NCBI GenBank assembly: GCA_003599855.1
Contig: QZKG01000064.1
Coordinates: 1 to 64,000 of the forward strand
Length of the DNA stretch: 64,000 nucleotides
Direction of reading: 5' to 3'
DNA from: Gaiellales bacterium
Lineage (GTDB): Bacteria; Actinomycetota; Thermoleophilia; BMS3ABIN01
Positions 10,058-18,744 of this stretch are shown piece after piece; the stretch's first letter is position 1; every line of letters starts with the position of its first letter. A program made the position numbers and the translations under genes. Below the pieces are notes generated by a model, which did not search any database, was not told the origin of the DNA, and saw only the letters and a program-made list of their open reading frames with translations.

Positions 10058-12292
10058 ATGACTGAACCGACTAATTCAGAAACCACGGAAAACCGCCAGA
10101 TAAAGATCGGTGACGAATACTTCGAGGTCCTCACCGAGGACTCCGGGCGCGTGCTTACCCAGGGTGAGCCGTTCGTCATAGTCGACGTCAAGAAAGAGAA
10201 GCTCGTCGTCAAGGAAGGCGAGTTGTTCCTCTACACAGACATCGACGGCAACATAGCACGCGAGGATACATCCGGACTGGGACTTTACTACCAGGACACG
10301 CGCTTTCTCAGCACCTTCAACATGAGCCTGTTCGACTCGACCCCGGTGCTGCTCTCCTCCACTGCCGACCGGGGCTTCATGAGCCAGATAGAGCTTACCA
10401 ACGCTGATTACCTTTGCGAAGACGGCACGGTCGTTCCCCAGGAAACAGTCAACATAAGACGGATCAGGGTCATCAATGAAAAACTTTTCGAGCTGATCCG
10501 CGTCAAGAACTACAACCATTTCCCGGTGGATGTCTCGATAGAGTTCGAGTTCGATTCGGACTTTGCCGACATGTTCGAGGTCCGGGGCACGAGACGGACC
10601 AGATACGGGACACGGCTTGCCCCAAAAACCAGCGAGGACTCGATCCTGCTCGCCTATCACGGCCTCGATGCCATCCTCAGGAAGACCAGGATATTCTTCG
10701 AGACAGCCCCGGATGGAATCAACGGCACGACTGCCTGCTTCAACTTCCGGCTCAAACCGCGCGAGCGCCGCGTCATCAAGTTCAATGTAGAAGCCATCCT
10801 GCCGACGTCGACTGAGACCAGTACGCCGGATTTCAACCGCGCCATCGGCGAGGTCCGCAAGAGCTACGAATCCTGGTTCGAGGAATCAAGCCAGATCAAG
10901 GCCGACAACGAGCTGTTCACCCAGGTTCTCAGGAGCAGCCAGCGCGATATCCGCATGCTGCTGACCGATACCGACATGGGCTATTTCCTCAGCGCCGGCG
11001 TTCCCTGGTTCGTGACGCCCTTCGGCCGGGACACCATCATCACCTGCCTTCAGATCATGATGCTCGATACCCATCCCGCCATCGAGACCGCCCAGGTCTT
11101 CACCCAGCTTCAGGGCAAGACGCTCGATCCCTGGAGGGACGAGGAGCCTGGCAAGATCTTCCATGAGATCAGGAGGGGGGAGCTGGCCAACATCAAGGCG
11201 ATCCCGCATACGCCGTATTTCGGCAGCGCCGATTCTACGGCCCTCTTCCTGATACTGGTTTCCGATATCCTGAAATGGACGGGCGACATCGAAGCCGCCG
11301 AGTCGATGATCGGCCCCATCGAGAGCGCGCTCAACTGGATCGACGACCACGGTGATGTCGACGGCGACGGTTTCGTCGAGTATGTCACCAGGTCGAGCCG
11401 CGGCCTCGTGAATCAGGGTTGGAAGGATTCAGGCAACTCCATTATCCACACTGACGGCCGCCTGGCCGAGCCGCCAATAGCCCTGGCCGAAGTGCAGGCT
11501 TACAATTATTACGCCAAACGCCGCATGGCTGAACTGTTCGCTCTGCTGGGCAACCACGAAAGGTCGGAGGAGCTCAACCAGCAGGCCGCCAAACTAAAGC
11601 GGCGCTTCAACGAAGTTTTCTGGATGCCGCGGGAGAACTATTTCGCCCTTGCCCTCGATCACGACAAGAAACCGGTGAAGACGGTCACATCAAACCCGGG
11701 ACATGGCCTCTGGGCCGGCATAATCGACGAGGAAAAGGCCGCGCTGGTAGCCCAGAGGCTGTTGCAGCCCGACATGTTCTCCGGCTGGGGCCTGAGGACC
11801 ATGAGTAAATCGTCGATCAACTACAACCCGATGAGCTACCATAATGGCAGTGTCTGGCCACACGATAACGCCATCATAATACGCGGTCTGAAGAAGTACG
11901 GATTCAACAAGGAGGCGGAAGCGGTAGCGACGGGCCTTTTCGAAGCAGCCCTGCATTATGAATACTATCGCCTGCCGGAGCTGTTCTGCGGGTTCACCAA
12001 GCGTTCGATCAGCCGTCCGGTGAACTACCCGGTAGCCTGCAGCCCGCAAGCGTGGGCAGCCGGCAGTATCTTCATGATCCTCCAGGCGCTGCTGGGCATC
12101 TACGCCGATGCCCCTGCCAACACACTTTATATCAACAATCCCTCGCTGCCTTCATGGCTTGGCGAAGTCGACGTCACTGGGATGAGGATCGGCGGGTCGC
12201 TGATCTCGCTCAAGTTCCGCCGCGAGGGGGATGTGACATCCTTTGTCGTGACCAAAAAGGATGGGACGATCAAGACGATCGTCACCGAGTAG
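10058..12292 (+). CDS. Amylo-alpha-1,6-glucosidase (glycogen debranching enzyme family)
   Basis: The protein has 744 residues. The N-terminal half (about 45-250) is the beta-rich N-terminal glycogen-debranching domain, with GLYYQDTRFLS near residue 80. The C-terminal half is an alpha/alpha-six-barrel GH15/GH133-like domain with PWFVTPFGRDTIIT, EYVTRSSRGLVNQGWKDS and YHNGSVWPHDNAII. Known members hydrolyse alpha-1,6 branch points of glycogen-like glucans in the cytosol. No signal peptide is present. It sits between divergent and convergent neighbours and seems to be a single-gene unit. Confidence 0.9.
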   Translation: MTEPTNSETTENRQIKIGDEYFEVLTEDSGRVLTQGEPFVIVDVKKEKLVVKEGELFLYTDIDGNIAREDTSGLGLYYQDTRFLSTFNMSLFDSTPVLLSSTADRGFMSQIELTNADYLCEDGTVVPQETVNIRRIRVINEKLFELIRVKNYNHFPVDVSIEFEFDSDFADMFEVRGTRRTRYGTRLAPKTSEDSILLAYHGLDAILRKTRIFFETAPDGINGTTACFNFRLKPRERRVIKFNVEAILPTSTETSTPDFNRAIGEVRKSYESWFEESSQIKADNELFTQVLRSSQRDIRMLLTDTDMGYFLSAGVPWFVTPFGRDTIITCLQIMMLDTHPAIETAQVFTQLQGKTLDPWRDEEPGKIFHEIRRGELANIKAIPHTPYFGSADSTALFLILVSDILKWTGDIEAAESMIGPIESALNWIDDHGDVDGDGFVEYVTRSSRGLVNQGWKDSGNSIIHTDGRLAEPPIALAEVQAYNYYAKRRMAELFALLGNHERSEELNQQAAKLKRRFNEVFWMPRENYFALALDHDKKPVKTVTSNPGHGLWAGIIDEEKAALVAQRLLQPDMFSGWGLRTMSKSSINYNPMSYHNGSVWPHDNAIIIRGLKKYGFNKEAEAVATGLFEAALHYEYYRLPELFCGFTKRSISRPVNYPVACSPQAWAAGSIFMILQALLGIYADAPANTLYINNPSLPSWLGEVDVTGMRIGGSLISLKFRREGDVTSFVVTKKDGTIKTIVTE

Positions 12293-12296
12293 GACC

Positions 12297-12929
12297 TTAT
12301 CCTTCCATGAGTATCGCCCGCGCCGGCGCCCCGTCTCCATCCTTTATCCTCAGCGGCAGGCAGACCAGCTGATAATCACCAGGCTCGACCTTTCCCAGGT
12401 CGACGCCCTCCAGTATGATTATTCCTGCCCGAAGCAGCGTCCCGTGCACGTAATGAGTCTCAGAGTGGTATTCTTCGATTGAAAGGTAGTCATTCCCTAC
12501 CAGCTTGACTCCCTGTTCAACCAGGTAGTCAGCGCCTCCGTCCGTTAAGAATACATATCCCCGCTCAAAATCATCCCGCGCCCACAATTCGGAGTTGCTC
12601 GTCTTTAGAATAACCCTCTCTGCGCCCTCAGCCCCCGCCGCCACCAGGTCATCACGGGTGATATTGCCCTTGACGTCTCCAAGGTCGAGAACCCGCACAG
12701 CCCCGATAAGGGCGTCCAGGGATAACCTGTCCACTGTACCCTCTCCATCTATGAAATGATGAGGCGCGTCCACATGGGTCCCCGTATGTGATCCCATATT
12801 TATCACGGACAGGTTGGCTACGTCACCGCTGCTGATCTGCTTGCCCGGTTCGACTTTGACCGCCGCGTCACCCGGGTAATAAGTCATCCCTGTATGGATC
12901 GGGACGGAGATGTCAATAAATCTAGCCAT
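12297..12929 (-). CDS. Cyclase family protein (kynurenine formamidase-like metal hydrolase)
   Basis: The 210-residue protein carries the family metal-binding signature SHTGTHVDAPHHF (about 47-59). ISVPIHTGMTYYPGD at the N-terminus and the distal V-E-G-VDLG region also fit. Members hydrolyse amide or ester bonds (formylkynurenine, cyclic amides); the substrate here is unknown. The ATG at 12929 has GAGGG just upstream and is preferred over one four codons earlier. Its stop lies four bases from the convergent debranching gene. Confidence 0.88.
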   Translation of the reverse strand: MARFIDISVPIHTGMTYYPGDAAVKVEPGKQISSGDVANLSVINMGSHTGTHVDAPHHFIDGEGTVDRLSLDALIGAVRVLDLGDVKGNITRDDLVAAGAEGAERVILKTSNSELWARDDFERGYVFLTDGGADYLVEQGVKLVGNDYLSIEEYHSETHYVHGTLLRAGIIILEGVDLGKVEPGDYQLVCLPLRIKDGDGAPARAILMEG

Positions 12930-12992
12930 AGACCCTCGCAATCCAAGCTTTCCTCACCGGTTCATCTTCTCAAAATACCCACCCAATGCAAA

Positions 12993-13016
12993 GACGACCC
13001 GCTTATGCGGGCCGTC
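12993..13016 (-). terminator. Terminator of the pilin operon
   Basis: Stem GACGACCCGC / GCGGGCCGTC (one mismatch) around TTAT, about 30 bases after the last minor pilin gene. The T-tract after it on the minus strand is short (TTTGCATT). Confidence 0.6.
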
Positions 13017-13046
13017 CTGCAATCCTTGCTCTCTTGACGATTCAGG

Positions 13047-14387
13047 CTATCTATCGATCTCTCTCCAAGCCGTTTCTCTTGTAACCGTCCAGGCGAAGAA
13101 TGGCGCATCATCGATGAATTCCTGCGTCATGTTGAACTCGAAATTACCGACGTTGATCAGCCCTTTGCCGAAGACAAAGCCGGTATAGTCACCATTGCCT
13201 CCCCCGTGAGCCTCGACGATTCCATCCGGACAGTAGACTATACCCTGCATGTGGCCTATGGCCTGGCCTGTCATCTTGACGCTGCCACCAAGGACTATCA
13301 CCAGCGCTTGGCCAGTCGACATCGAAGGCCAGGTGAAGTTGAGGTCCACCAGGTTGTTCGATGGCGTGCCGCCGCTGTATTCGATAAATACGACTACGCT
13401 TCCCTCTCGCGACGGCAAGTCGCTCTGCCTCACCTGTATGCCACCGCTTGAGGGGTTCAGGTAGTATCCGTTGTTCTGTGCCTGGCTCTTTAACGTCTCC
13501 AGTTGCGTCGCTGAAAGGCCCGACGGGTTAATTATGCCTTGCAGCTCTTCCAGGGAGAACGTATTGCCTGCCGGCCCCCGGGAATCCCTGTCATTGACAT
13601 AGGCGGCATCCCAGTTGTTTCCGTTGGGCAAGCCCGTTGCCGTGTAGATCTGGCTATTCCCTCCGTTCGCCTTGTCATAGATAGTCCCGGTCGCCAGGAC
13701 CCGCGCCGGCCCACCGTATACCAGGTCGGTCCCGGTGACCTCTATCTTCTCCCTGCCATAAACGTTGCCTCTGACATATATGCTCTGATTGCTGACAAAC
13801 GGGTTACCATTGGCATTGATATCGCCATCGATAAAAAAGGTCAATGGATAACCGCTGGCCTGGACTCTGACGCGCTGCTTCAACTTGCGGTAGCCGTCAC
13901 CGGAGCGCCCTTCCGCAGTTATCTCGAGATATGCCGGGTTCGTCGTAGCCAGGTTCAAGCCACAACCCGAACAGGGGTCGCCGTCTTCGTCCACCGTGTT
14001 CACCCAAATGGTGAAAGTTTCTTCACCGATCGCCATCTCGACCGGGTTCGAGGGGTCTTCGCGCTGCCCCGGGCTGGGGTCCATCAAATATCCATATCCG
14101 TCGGCGCTGTCGTCTTCACGGGGTTGGGTCAACTGATAGTCGGTAGCGGATTCGTTGCTGATTATATCGATGGCAGTCTCCAATCCACCTTCTGCGTAAT
14201 AGAAAGCCTCGCTACCACGCATATCGGCCCCGGACATGGTGATCTCCCTGCTTGCCACGAAATACATACCCACGGCCATAATCATCAGCACGGTCGTCAT
14301 CACAAGGACAGTGACCATCGCTATCCCCTGCTCAGAACACCACGAATCAGCAATAGGTTTTCTGCAAGTATGTTTCCTCTGCTTCAC
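13047..14387 (-). CDS. PilX-like pilus assembly protein
   Basis: This 446-residue protein has one N-terminal hydrophobic segment (about 20-45, GIAMVTVLVMTTVLMIMAVGMYF). The following GADMRGSEAFYYAEGGLETA matches the PilX N-terminal domain. It lacks the classical prepilin GFTLxE cleavage motif, which is usual for this family. The large C-terminal part is Ser/Asn/Gly-rich, contains three Cys (CSGC and a later C) and has VLGGSVKMTGQAIG. It probably acts as a minor pilin or tip component. It is the last gene of the pilin series. Confidence 0.8.
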   Translation of the reverse strand: MKQRKHTCRKPIADSWCSEQGIAMVTVLVMTTVLMIMAVGMYFVASREITMSGADMRGSEAFYYAEGGLETAIDIISNESATDYQLTQPREDDSADGYGYLMDPSPGQREDPSNPVEMAIGEETFTIWVNTVDEDGDPCSGCGLNLATTNPAYLEITAEGRSGDGYRKLKQRVRVQASGYPLTFFIDGDINANGNPFVSNQSIYVRGNVYGREKIEVTGTDLVYGGPARVLATGTIYDKANGGNSQIYTATGLPNGNNWDAAYVNDRDSRGPAGNTFSLEELQGIINPSGLSATQLETLKSQAQNNGYYLNPSSGGIQVRQSDLPSREGSVVVFIEYSGGTPSNNLVDLNFTWPSMSTGQALVIVLGGSVKMTGQAIGHMQGIVYCPDGIVEAHGGGNGDYTGFVFGKGLINVGNFEFNMTQEFIDDAPFFAWTVTRETAWREIDR

Positions 14388-14406
14388 TGCATGACCTCGC
14401 TTCTAA

Positions 14407-15126
14407 TCAAGAACTGCCATCTCCTGAGCTGTCATCTCCGCCCGAGCTTCCATCATCGCTGTGGTGACTCCCGTTATCGCTATCCCCATCTCCACTGCTG
14501 TCGTCGCCACCGCTACTGTCATCGTCACTTACACCCGCACAATTGCGGCACCATGCCTGTCCAACAAACTCCCGCACGTCATCACCTGCACTCAAATGCA
14601 GTGTAATATCGACCCTCGCGATCTTCGACTCAGCGGATCCGCCGCAATTGTTCAGTTCAGCTAGGGTAACCACGCCGTCGCCATTAGTGTCGCAACGGTA
14701 ATCACTGCCGTAGTAATCGAACTGCACGCTTTCGACCTGCCCTACGAGGATGGAATCACCGTCCGCGACAGAGCTCTCACGCCAGATTTTTCCTGGTTCG
14801 GAGCCCTCACCCGGCTCGAATCTATATGTGATTGTCTCTGTGCCGGACCCGAAGTCAGCTTCGAAGGTCACCGTATCCGGCTGAGCCGTGATTATCCCTG
14901 AGCTTTGCTTGAGTTCACGCGTCATGCGGTTCAGGCCTATTCGAGCGTTGTCGATGGCTTCAGCGGTATCCTGGCTTGATTGCCAGTTCCTGCTGGTGCC
15001 GAACAGGAACGACAACATACCGGCCATGATAACTGTCAGGATTGCCATCGCCACCAGAACTTCCACCATGGTGAACCCCGGATCCTGCTCAAGTCTTTGC
15101 TTGCATTTCTTTTTCAAATCAGGCAT
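14407..15126 (-). CDS. Minor type IV prepilin (PilW-like) with Ser/Asp/Gly tail
   Basis: The 239-residue prepilin has a charged leader and the cleavage/methylation motif PGFTMVEVLVAMAIL (about 16-30), then the usual hydrophobic stalk. Cys occur in RCDTNGDG, LNNCGG and WCRNC. The last ~40 residues are almost only Ser, Asp, Gly and His, a low-complexity tail rarely seen on pilins. Its start overlaps the stop of the upstream minor pilin by eight bases. I infer a minor pilin that is exported and assembled by the PilB/PilC machine encoded upstream. Confidence 0.82.
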   Translation of the reverse strand: MPDLKKKCKQRLEQDPGFTMVEVLVAMAILTVIMAGMLSFLFGTSRNWQSSQDTAEAIDNARIGLNRMTRELKQSSGIITAQPDTVTFEADFGSGTETITYRFEPGEGSEPGKIWRESSVADGDSILVGQVESVQFDYYGSDYRCDTNGDGVVTLAELNNCGGSAESKIARVDITLHLSAGDDVREFVGQAWCRNCAGVSDDDSSGGDDSSGDGDSDNGSHHSDDGSSGGDDSSGDGSS

Positions 15127-16810
15127 TTTGCACCACCGATATGTCGAAAGTTCCGAGCCACAATTTTTGCAGCCCCTGTTGACTGATTATTTGCACATCT
15201 CTTTGACCGTTGGTCCTCTGACGAACCTCGACAGCATATCTTGAGCTTATTTTGAGCAAGGCGTCGATGCTCACCAGAGCTTCGGAACCATCGCCAGATG
15301 TGAAGGATGCGCTATTTATGTCATCCGTCGTATAGCTGTACCACTCGGTTATCAACGCCTGCTGAACCTTGTAATTGGCATTGTTTAAGTCAATCGCGGT
15401 CTGGATCGGGTTTGACGGACTGATATTGTAGAAGTCATAGCAGGCATCACCGGAGCAACTGGATGCCTTATTGCTGTTGAACATGCCGATCGTCGCAGAA
15501 TAGGTCACGGAATTCGAGGCATCACCATCTGCCTCGCTTGCCTCGCTTACCGCGGTAGCCTGGAAGTTCCTGATGATGACGAGACCCTGGAGCGCGCGCG
15601 GCGCGTTGGTAGTGTATCTCTGTAACGGCAGGAAGTTGATCTGGCCATAGCTAACCCGTCCTGTAGCGGTGGTAACTCCACCATCCTGGACCAGTTCAGC
15701 ATCAGCTGCAAGCACACCGCTCCCGTTAGTCGTAGCAATCGCCGGGTTGATGAAATCCCAACGTTTATAGTTGCTGACCGAGCCGCTGGGACTTCCACTT
15801 ATCTGCTGCAGCTCTATACTCGAAGCGGTCATGCTCGCATCGGCAGCCATGGAAAGGGTCCCCTGATCGTCATCACTGTCGACTGAGACACTAGCGGTGC
15901 TGCTGCCAAAATACAGCTTGGGCCATACGGAAGTAGGGCCGACGTTCATGGGGCCGGATGAATCGCTGTCAGCGGGCGGTCCCGATACTGACGTGCTTGC
16001 CGCCGTGTAGGCGCTGCCGCCATCGATGGACAGCATCCCGCCAGTACCGTTTGCCGTCAGACTCGATGTGCAGTCATATCTCGTCGTCCCACCGGCACTG
16101 CCAAGAGTCCCGCCGATAAGGCTCGTATATGGATCCGCTGTACCAGTGTACGCCGTGATGCTGCCACCGGTCACATCAATGCTGCTCTGCGATGAGGATG
16201 AGCAACCTGCCTCGCCACCGCCGCCACTGCTGCCGCCCTGGGCAGCCTGGTCCGCCCGTGAGATCATCGATTCAATCGTGTAGCTCTGCTCATCGCCGCG
16301 GTTCAGCCAGTCAGCGGTCACAGTCACAGCCAACAGGTCACTAGCCGGGTTGTCTGAGCCGCTTACATCGGAATTGTATGTCGATAACGGGATGATCGTA
16401 TTACCGGTATAATCGACGAAACGGGTTTCCACCGTTACGACAATGCTGTTATCATCCTCAGGCGAAACAACTGTGTAGTATGCATCGTTGGCAGTCTGCG
16501 TGTACCATCCCTCCCAGCCCCAGGCGTCAGTCACATGTTCCGAGACTGTGTCGGGATAGTAGCGGTCAAGGATATCGACATCGCTGGTAGTGCCGACATC
16601 CGGGTCACTGCTGTAAGGTACATAGAAGGTTCGACCTCGTACAGCTTCCATCTGCTGCTGCGCGGCTTCTTTACCCATAGTCGTCAAGCGAGCCCCGACC
16701 GTCGAACGTACTCCAACGAGCATCATGCTGGTCACGCCTGCGGACACGATGAGGAATATCGCCATGGCTACCAGGATCTCCACAAGCGAGAAACCGTCAG
16801 CACTATTCAT
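15119..16810 (-). CDS. Large minor prepilin (PilV-like)
   Basis: From the ATG at 16810 (AAGGA five bases upstream) the leader is six residues, ending in Gly before FSLVEILVAMAIFLIVSAG. That is a classical class III prepilin signal. An in-frame ATG at 16852 would add 14 residues. At 563 residues it is far longer than normal pilins. The C-terminal part is a Ser/Thr/Gly-rich beta-type region with a cluster CSSSS and pairs of Cys (CSGDACYD), suggesting a large globular tip or adhesive domain. It lies between the FimT-like and PilW-like genes. Confidence 0.8.
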   Translation of the reverse strand: MNSADGFSLVEILVAMAIFLIVSAGVTSMMLVGVRSTVGARLTTMGKEAAQQQMEAVRGRTFYVPYSSDPDVGTTSDVDILDRYYPDTVSEHVTDAWGWEGWYTQTANDAYYTVVSPEDDNSIVVTVETRFVDYTGNTIIPLSTYNSDVSGSDNPASDLLAVTVTADWLNRGDEQSYTIESMISRADQAAQGGSSGGGGEAGCSSSSQSSIDVTGGSITAYTGTADPYTSLIGGTLGSAGGTTRYDCTSSLTANGTGGMLSIDGGSAYTAASTSVSGPPADSDSSGPMNVGPTSVWPKLYFGSSTASVSVDSDDDQGTLSMAADASMTASSIELQQISGSPSGSVSNYKRWDFINPAIATTNGSGVLAADAELVQDGGVTTATGRVSYGQINFLPLQRYTTNAPRALQGLVIIRNFQATAVSEASEADGDASNSVTYSATIGMFNSNKASSCSGDACYDFYNISPSNPIQTAIDLNNANYKVQQALITEWYSYTTDDINSASFTSGDGSEALVSIDALLKISSRYAVEVRQRTNGQRDVQIISQQGLQKLWLGTFDISVVQNA

Positions 16811-16861
16811 TATTTCCTTGGGTCGCTGATCTGATCTTTGAAGGAGTCTCATCTGCTCAGC

Positions 16862-17413
16862 CTAACCCGACTCAGTCACATGGACCGTCTCGCCGTCGAC
16901 ACTAATGGTTTTTGTTTTGCTGTTACGGTTCTGCAGCACCAAAGTCCCGCTCTCTGATGTCCCCCTTGCGAAACACTCGATATATGCATCGCCATCAAAA
17001 TTTGGCGGGCTTGACGAATCGAAATTCACGGCGGACGGCAGCGCCTCCGCGGGCGATGCGTTCACCCAATCTGACCCCTGACGCCGCTGCATCACAAAGG
17101 TGTCATCGGAGACATTGAAGTAGACCCGATGCGTGTTGCCTGTTGATACAGCCATTGATTGCGCTTCCCTGATCTGTATCCTGATCTCACGGGCAGCTAC
17201 GTCGAGAGCCCGGTTCGCAGAAAAGTATCGATAACCGCCCACAGCCATAATGAACAGAATCGAAACCAGCGCCAGGGTAACGACCATCTCGATGAGTGTA
17301 AATCCAGCAGATCTACGCTTTTGTGCGGCACGGTCACGATGCATACGAGCCGTGATGGTCATGCCTCTCATGGCAGGCAAGCGTAGACCGCAGGTATTGT
17401 AAAAGACAGACAT
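16862..17413 (-). CDS. GspH/FimT-type minor pseudopilin
   Basis: The prepilin motif AGFTLIEMVVTLALVSILF is followed by the GspH/FimT-like ANRALDVAAREIRIQIREAQ region and a beta-rich C-terminus. The total is up to 183 residues. The start is uncertain: the leader before the cleavage Gly would be long (about 36), and ATGs at 17371, 17362 and 17344 are alternatives. It is the first of four minor pilin genes after the two major-type pilins. Minor pilins of this type prime pilus assembly. Confidence 0.8.
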   Translation of the reverse strand: MSVFYNTCGLRLPAMRGMTITARMHRDRAAQKRRSAGFTLIEMVVTLALVSILFIMAVGGYRYFSANRALDVAAREIRIQIREAQSMAVSTGNTHRVYFNVSDDTFVMQRRQGSDWVNASPAEALPSAVNFDSSSPPNFDGDAYIECFARGTSESGTLVLQNRNSKTKTISVDGETVHVTESG

Positions 17414-17563
17414 AGCGCAATAGTCCCTTCGGAATGAATATCGGCCGGATTCCGCATTTCTAAAGGGAAGTGAGGCAATGCAGCACAGGTACCGGGCGAA
17501 ATGAGAGGAGACTCATAAGATCGAGCCAGCCTCGTCATGCGACACGATCATCGAGCGTCTTTA

Positions 17564-17965
17564 CTATGGACAGTTACCGACCTGCGGGTAGGGTGATCCA
17601 GCACCGCTGTCGACCCACCAGACCCGGTCTGCATTATTAGCGTGGAACGCCTCAATGCAGTACTGTTCATTGTCTGCGGAGATTATGGAAAGCGTGACAT
17701 CGTCTGACTGCTCGTAGCCAACATCCAGAAGTTCGTCGATGTCGTTGGTGTAGGTCTGGTTGTCAGTATAGAACGTATTTTCACTCAGAGCGGCATTGTG
17801 TAGATCACTTTCCACTATCGCGTCCCAGGCTTTTTCGCGCTGCATGAGGTACACAGGAATAGCAATGGCCGCAATGATGCCTATGATGATTATCACTACC
17901 AGTAGCTCAATAAGAGTGAAACCAGCAGTTCCGCGTGGTCTGATGAGTTGTTCCTGCTGAGTCAT
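17564..17965 (-). CDS. Type IV pilin, second copy
   Basis: The 133-residue pilin begins at the ATG at 17965, which has AAGGGGAG close upstream. The leader ends in Gly before FTLIELLVVIIIIGIIAAIAIPVYL, a canonical major-pilin N-terminus with Glu5. The globular part is short and has two Cys (YCIEAF and VGNCP near the C-terminus) that could form the disulfide loop. It resembles the neighbouring pilin but is more diverged after residue 50. A strong hairpin terminator separates the two, so this copy should be expressed less or from its own promoter. Confidence 0.9.
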   Translation of the reverse strand: MTQQEQLIRPRGTAGFTLIELLVVIIIIGIIAAIAIPVYLMQREKAWDAIVESDLHNAALSENTFYTDNQTYTNDIDELLDVGYEQSDDVTLSIISADNEQYCIEAFHANNADRVWWVDSGAGSPYPQVGNCP

Positions 17966-18019
17966 GGCTCCCCTTGGAAATACTATCGGCCCCATAGAAG
18001 ATCTTTCTTAGTGCTTTAG

Positions 18020-18049
18020 AAAAGCGGGCCAGAAACCTGGCCCGCTTTT
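18020..18049 (-). terminator. Terminator between the two pilin genes
   Basis: A perfect 13-base stem (AAAAGCGGGCCAG / CTGGCCCGCTTTT) with a four-base loop. On the minus strand it is T-rich at its end. It lies about 30 bases after the stop of the first pilin gene and would limit read-through into the second pilin and the minor pilins. The symmetric A/T ends make it usable in both directions. Confidence 0.85.
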
Positions 18050-18078
18050 CTGATTTTCTTTCTATTCAGCCTTACTGA

Positions 18079-18465
18079 CTAGCAGTTAGCCCCGTTCGTC
18101 AGGCCGTCGGCACTGTCGAACGTCCACGTGTCACCACCACTGTTGTGAACTGCCTGCATACAGTAAGAAGTCGCGTCAGCAGCTTCGATGGTCAGAGTCA
18201 CGTCAGTCGACGGATTCCAGCCCTCAACTTCCAGATCGGCAGTATCGCCGGAGTATTCATCGTTATCAGTGAAGTAACTCTCCTGGGCTACCGCTGCGTT
18301 ACGGAGGTCGCTCTTGGCGTTAGACTCCCAGCCCTTTTGCCTCTGGGAGAGGTACATCGGAATAGCGATCGCCGCCAGAATGGCGATGATGATGATGACG
18401 ACCAACAGCTCGATGAGAGTAAAGCCACCCTCGCTCCGCGTTCTCTTATTGATAATCGATAGCAT
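18079..18465 (-). CDS. pilA: Major type IV pilin (first copy, riboswitch-controlled)
   Basis: This 128-residue pilin starts at the ATG at 18465, with GGGAGGTGA at good spacing. The leader ends GG before FTLIELLVVIIIIAILAAIAIPMYL. The globular domain contains YCMQAVH and a C-terminal Cys (GANC), consistent with a disulfide-bounded D-region. Its mRNA leader holds a cyclic-di-GMP-I riboswitch plus attenuator (18508-18640), and a strong terminator follows the gene. A monocistronic, highly expressed transcript fits the role of main fibre subunit. Confidence 0.92.
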   Translation of the reverse strand: MLSIINKRTRSEGGFTLIELLVVIIIIAILAAIAIPMYLSQRQKGWESNAKSDLRNAAVAQESYFTDNDEYSGDTADLEVEGWNPSTDVTLTIEAADATSYCMQAVHNSGGDTWTFDSADGLTNGANC

Positions 18466-18507
18466 CTTGTCACCTCCCTCCCCCATGGCTTATTTTCCGC
18501 AGGCCAC

Positions 18508-18544
18508 AAAAAAAGATCTGCGGCCTGTTGGCAAACCACAGATC
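18508..18544 (-). terminator. Riboswitch-linked attenuator
   Basis: On the minus strand a stem of GATCTGTGG and CCGCAGATC is followed by seven T, between the aptamer and pilA. The 5' side includes GTGGTTTGCC (18530-18539). That segment is the exact reverse complement of GGCAAACCAC in the aptamer core (18619-18628), so aptamer folding and terminator disruption exclude each other. Confidence 0.85.
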
Positions 18545-18561
18545 ATTAGCACTAGATCTCC

Positions 18562-18640
18562 GGTGGCAGCTCAGCCGACCATTTGCTGGCCCTGTAGCTT
18601 TGCGCCCCACCCTTTCGAGTGGTTTGCCCTTTTCACCTTC
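18562..18640 (-). promoter_or_regulatory. Cyclic-di-GMP-I (GEMM) riboswitch aptamer
   Basis: Read on the minus strand, the leader has the conserved core of the GEMM class: GGGCAAACC, then a short GAAA-capped hairpin, then GGGGCGCAAAGC. A second stem-loop follows, ending in GGTCGGCTGAGCTGCC. These match the Vc2-type consensus in order and spacing. The attenuator at 18508-18544 is the expression platform. Complementarity predicts that ligand binding frees the terminator, an OFF switch, but that direction is inference. Confidence 0.9.
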
Positions 18641-18649
18641 ACCCCTATA

Positions 18650-18676
18650 CTACCCAACTGCTTTTTTTCTAGACAC
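18650..18676 (-). promoter_or_regulatory. Candidate SigB/SigF-type promoter of pilA
   Basis: On the minus strand GTGT, 17 bases, then GGGTAG resembles the SigB/SigF class (GTTT, spacer, GGGTAT). It would start the RNA about ten bases before the riboswitch aptamer. The gene just upstream encodes a sigma factor of that broad group. TAGTAT in the same place is an alternative sigma-A-like -10. Confidence 0.35.
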
Positions 18677-18677
18677 T

Positions 18678-18695
18678 CACTGTAGGGGTACAGTG
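18678..18695. repeat. Palindrome upstream of the pilA promoter
   Basis: CACTGTA GGGG TACAGTG, perfect 7-base arms. It lies just upstream of the candidate pilA promoter and about 50 bases after the sigma gene. No T-run follows, so an operator is more likely than a terminator. Confidence 0.5.
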
Positions 18696-18744
18696 AATTT
18701 CTGCAATAATCGGCAATCACATAGATAGCTTTAATCCAAAATGA

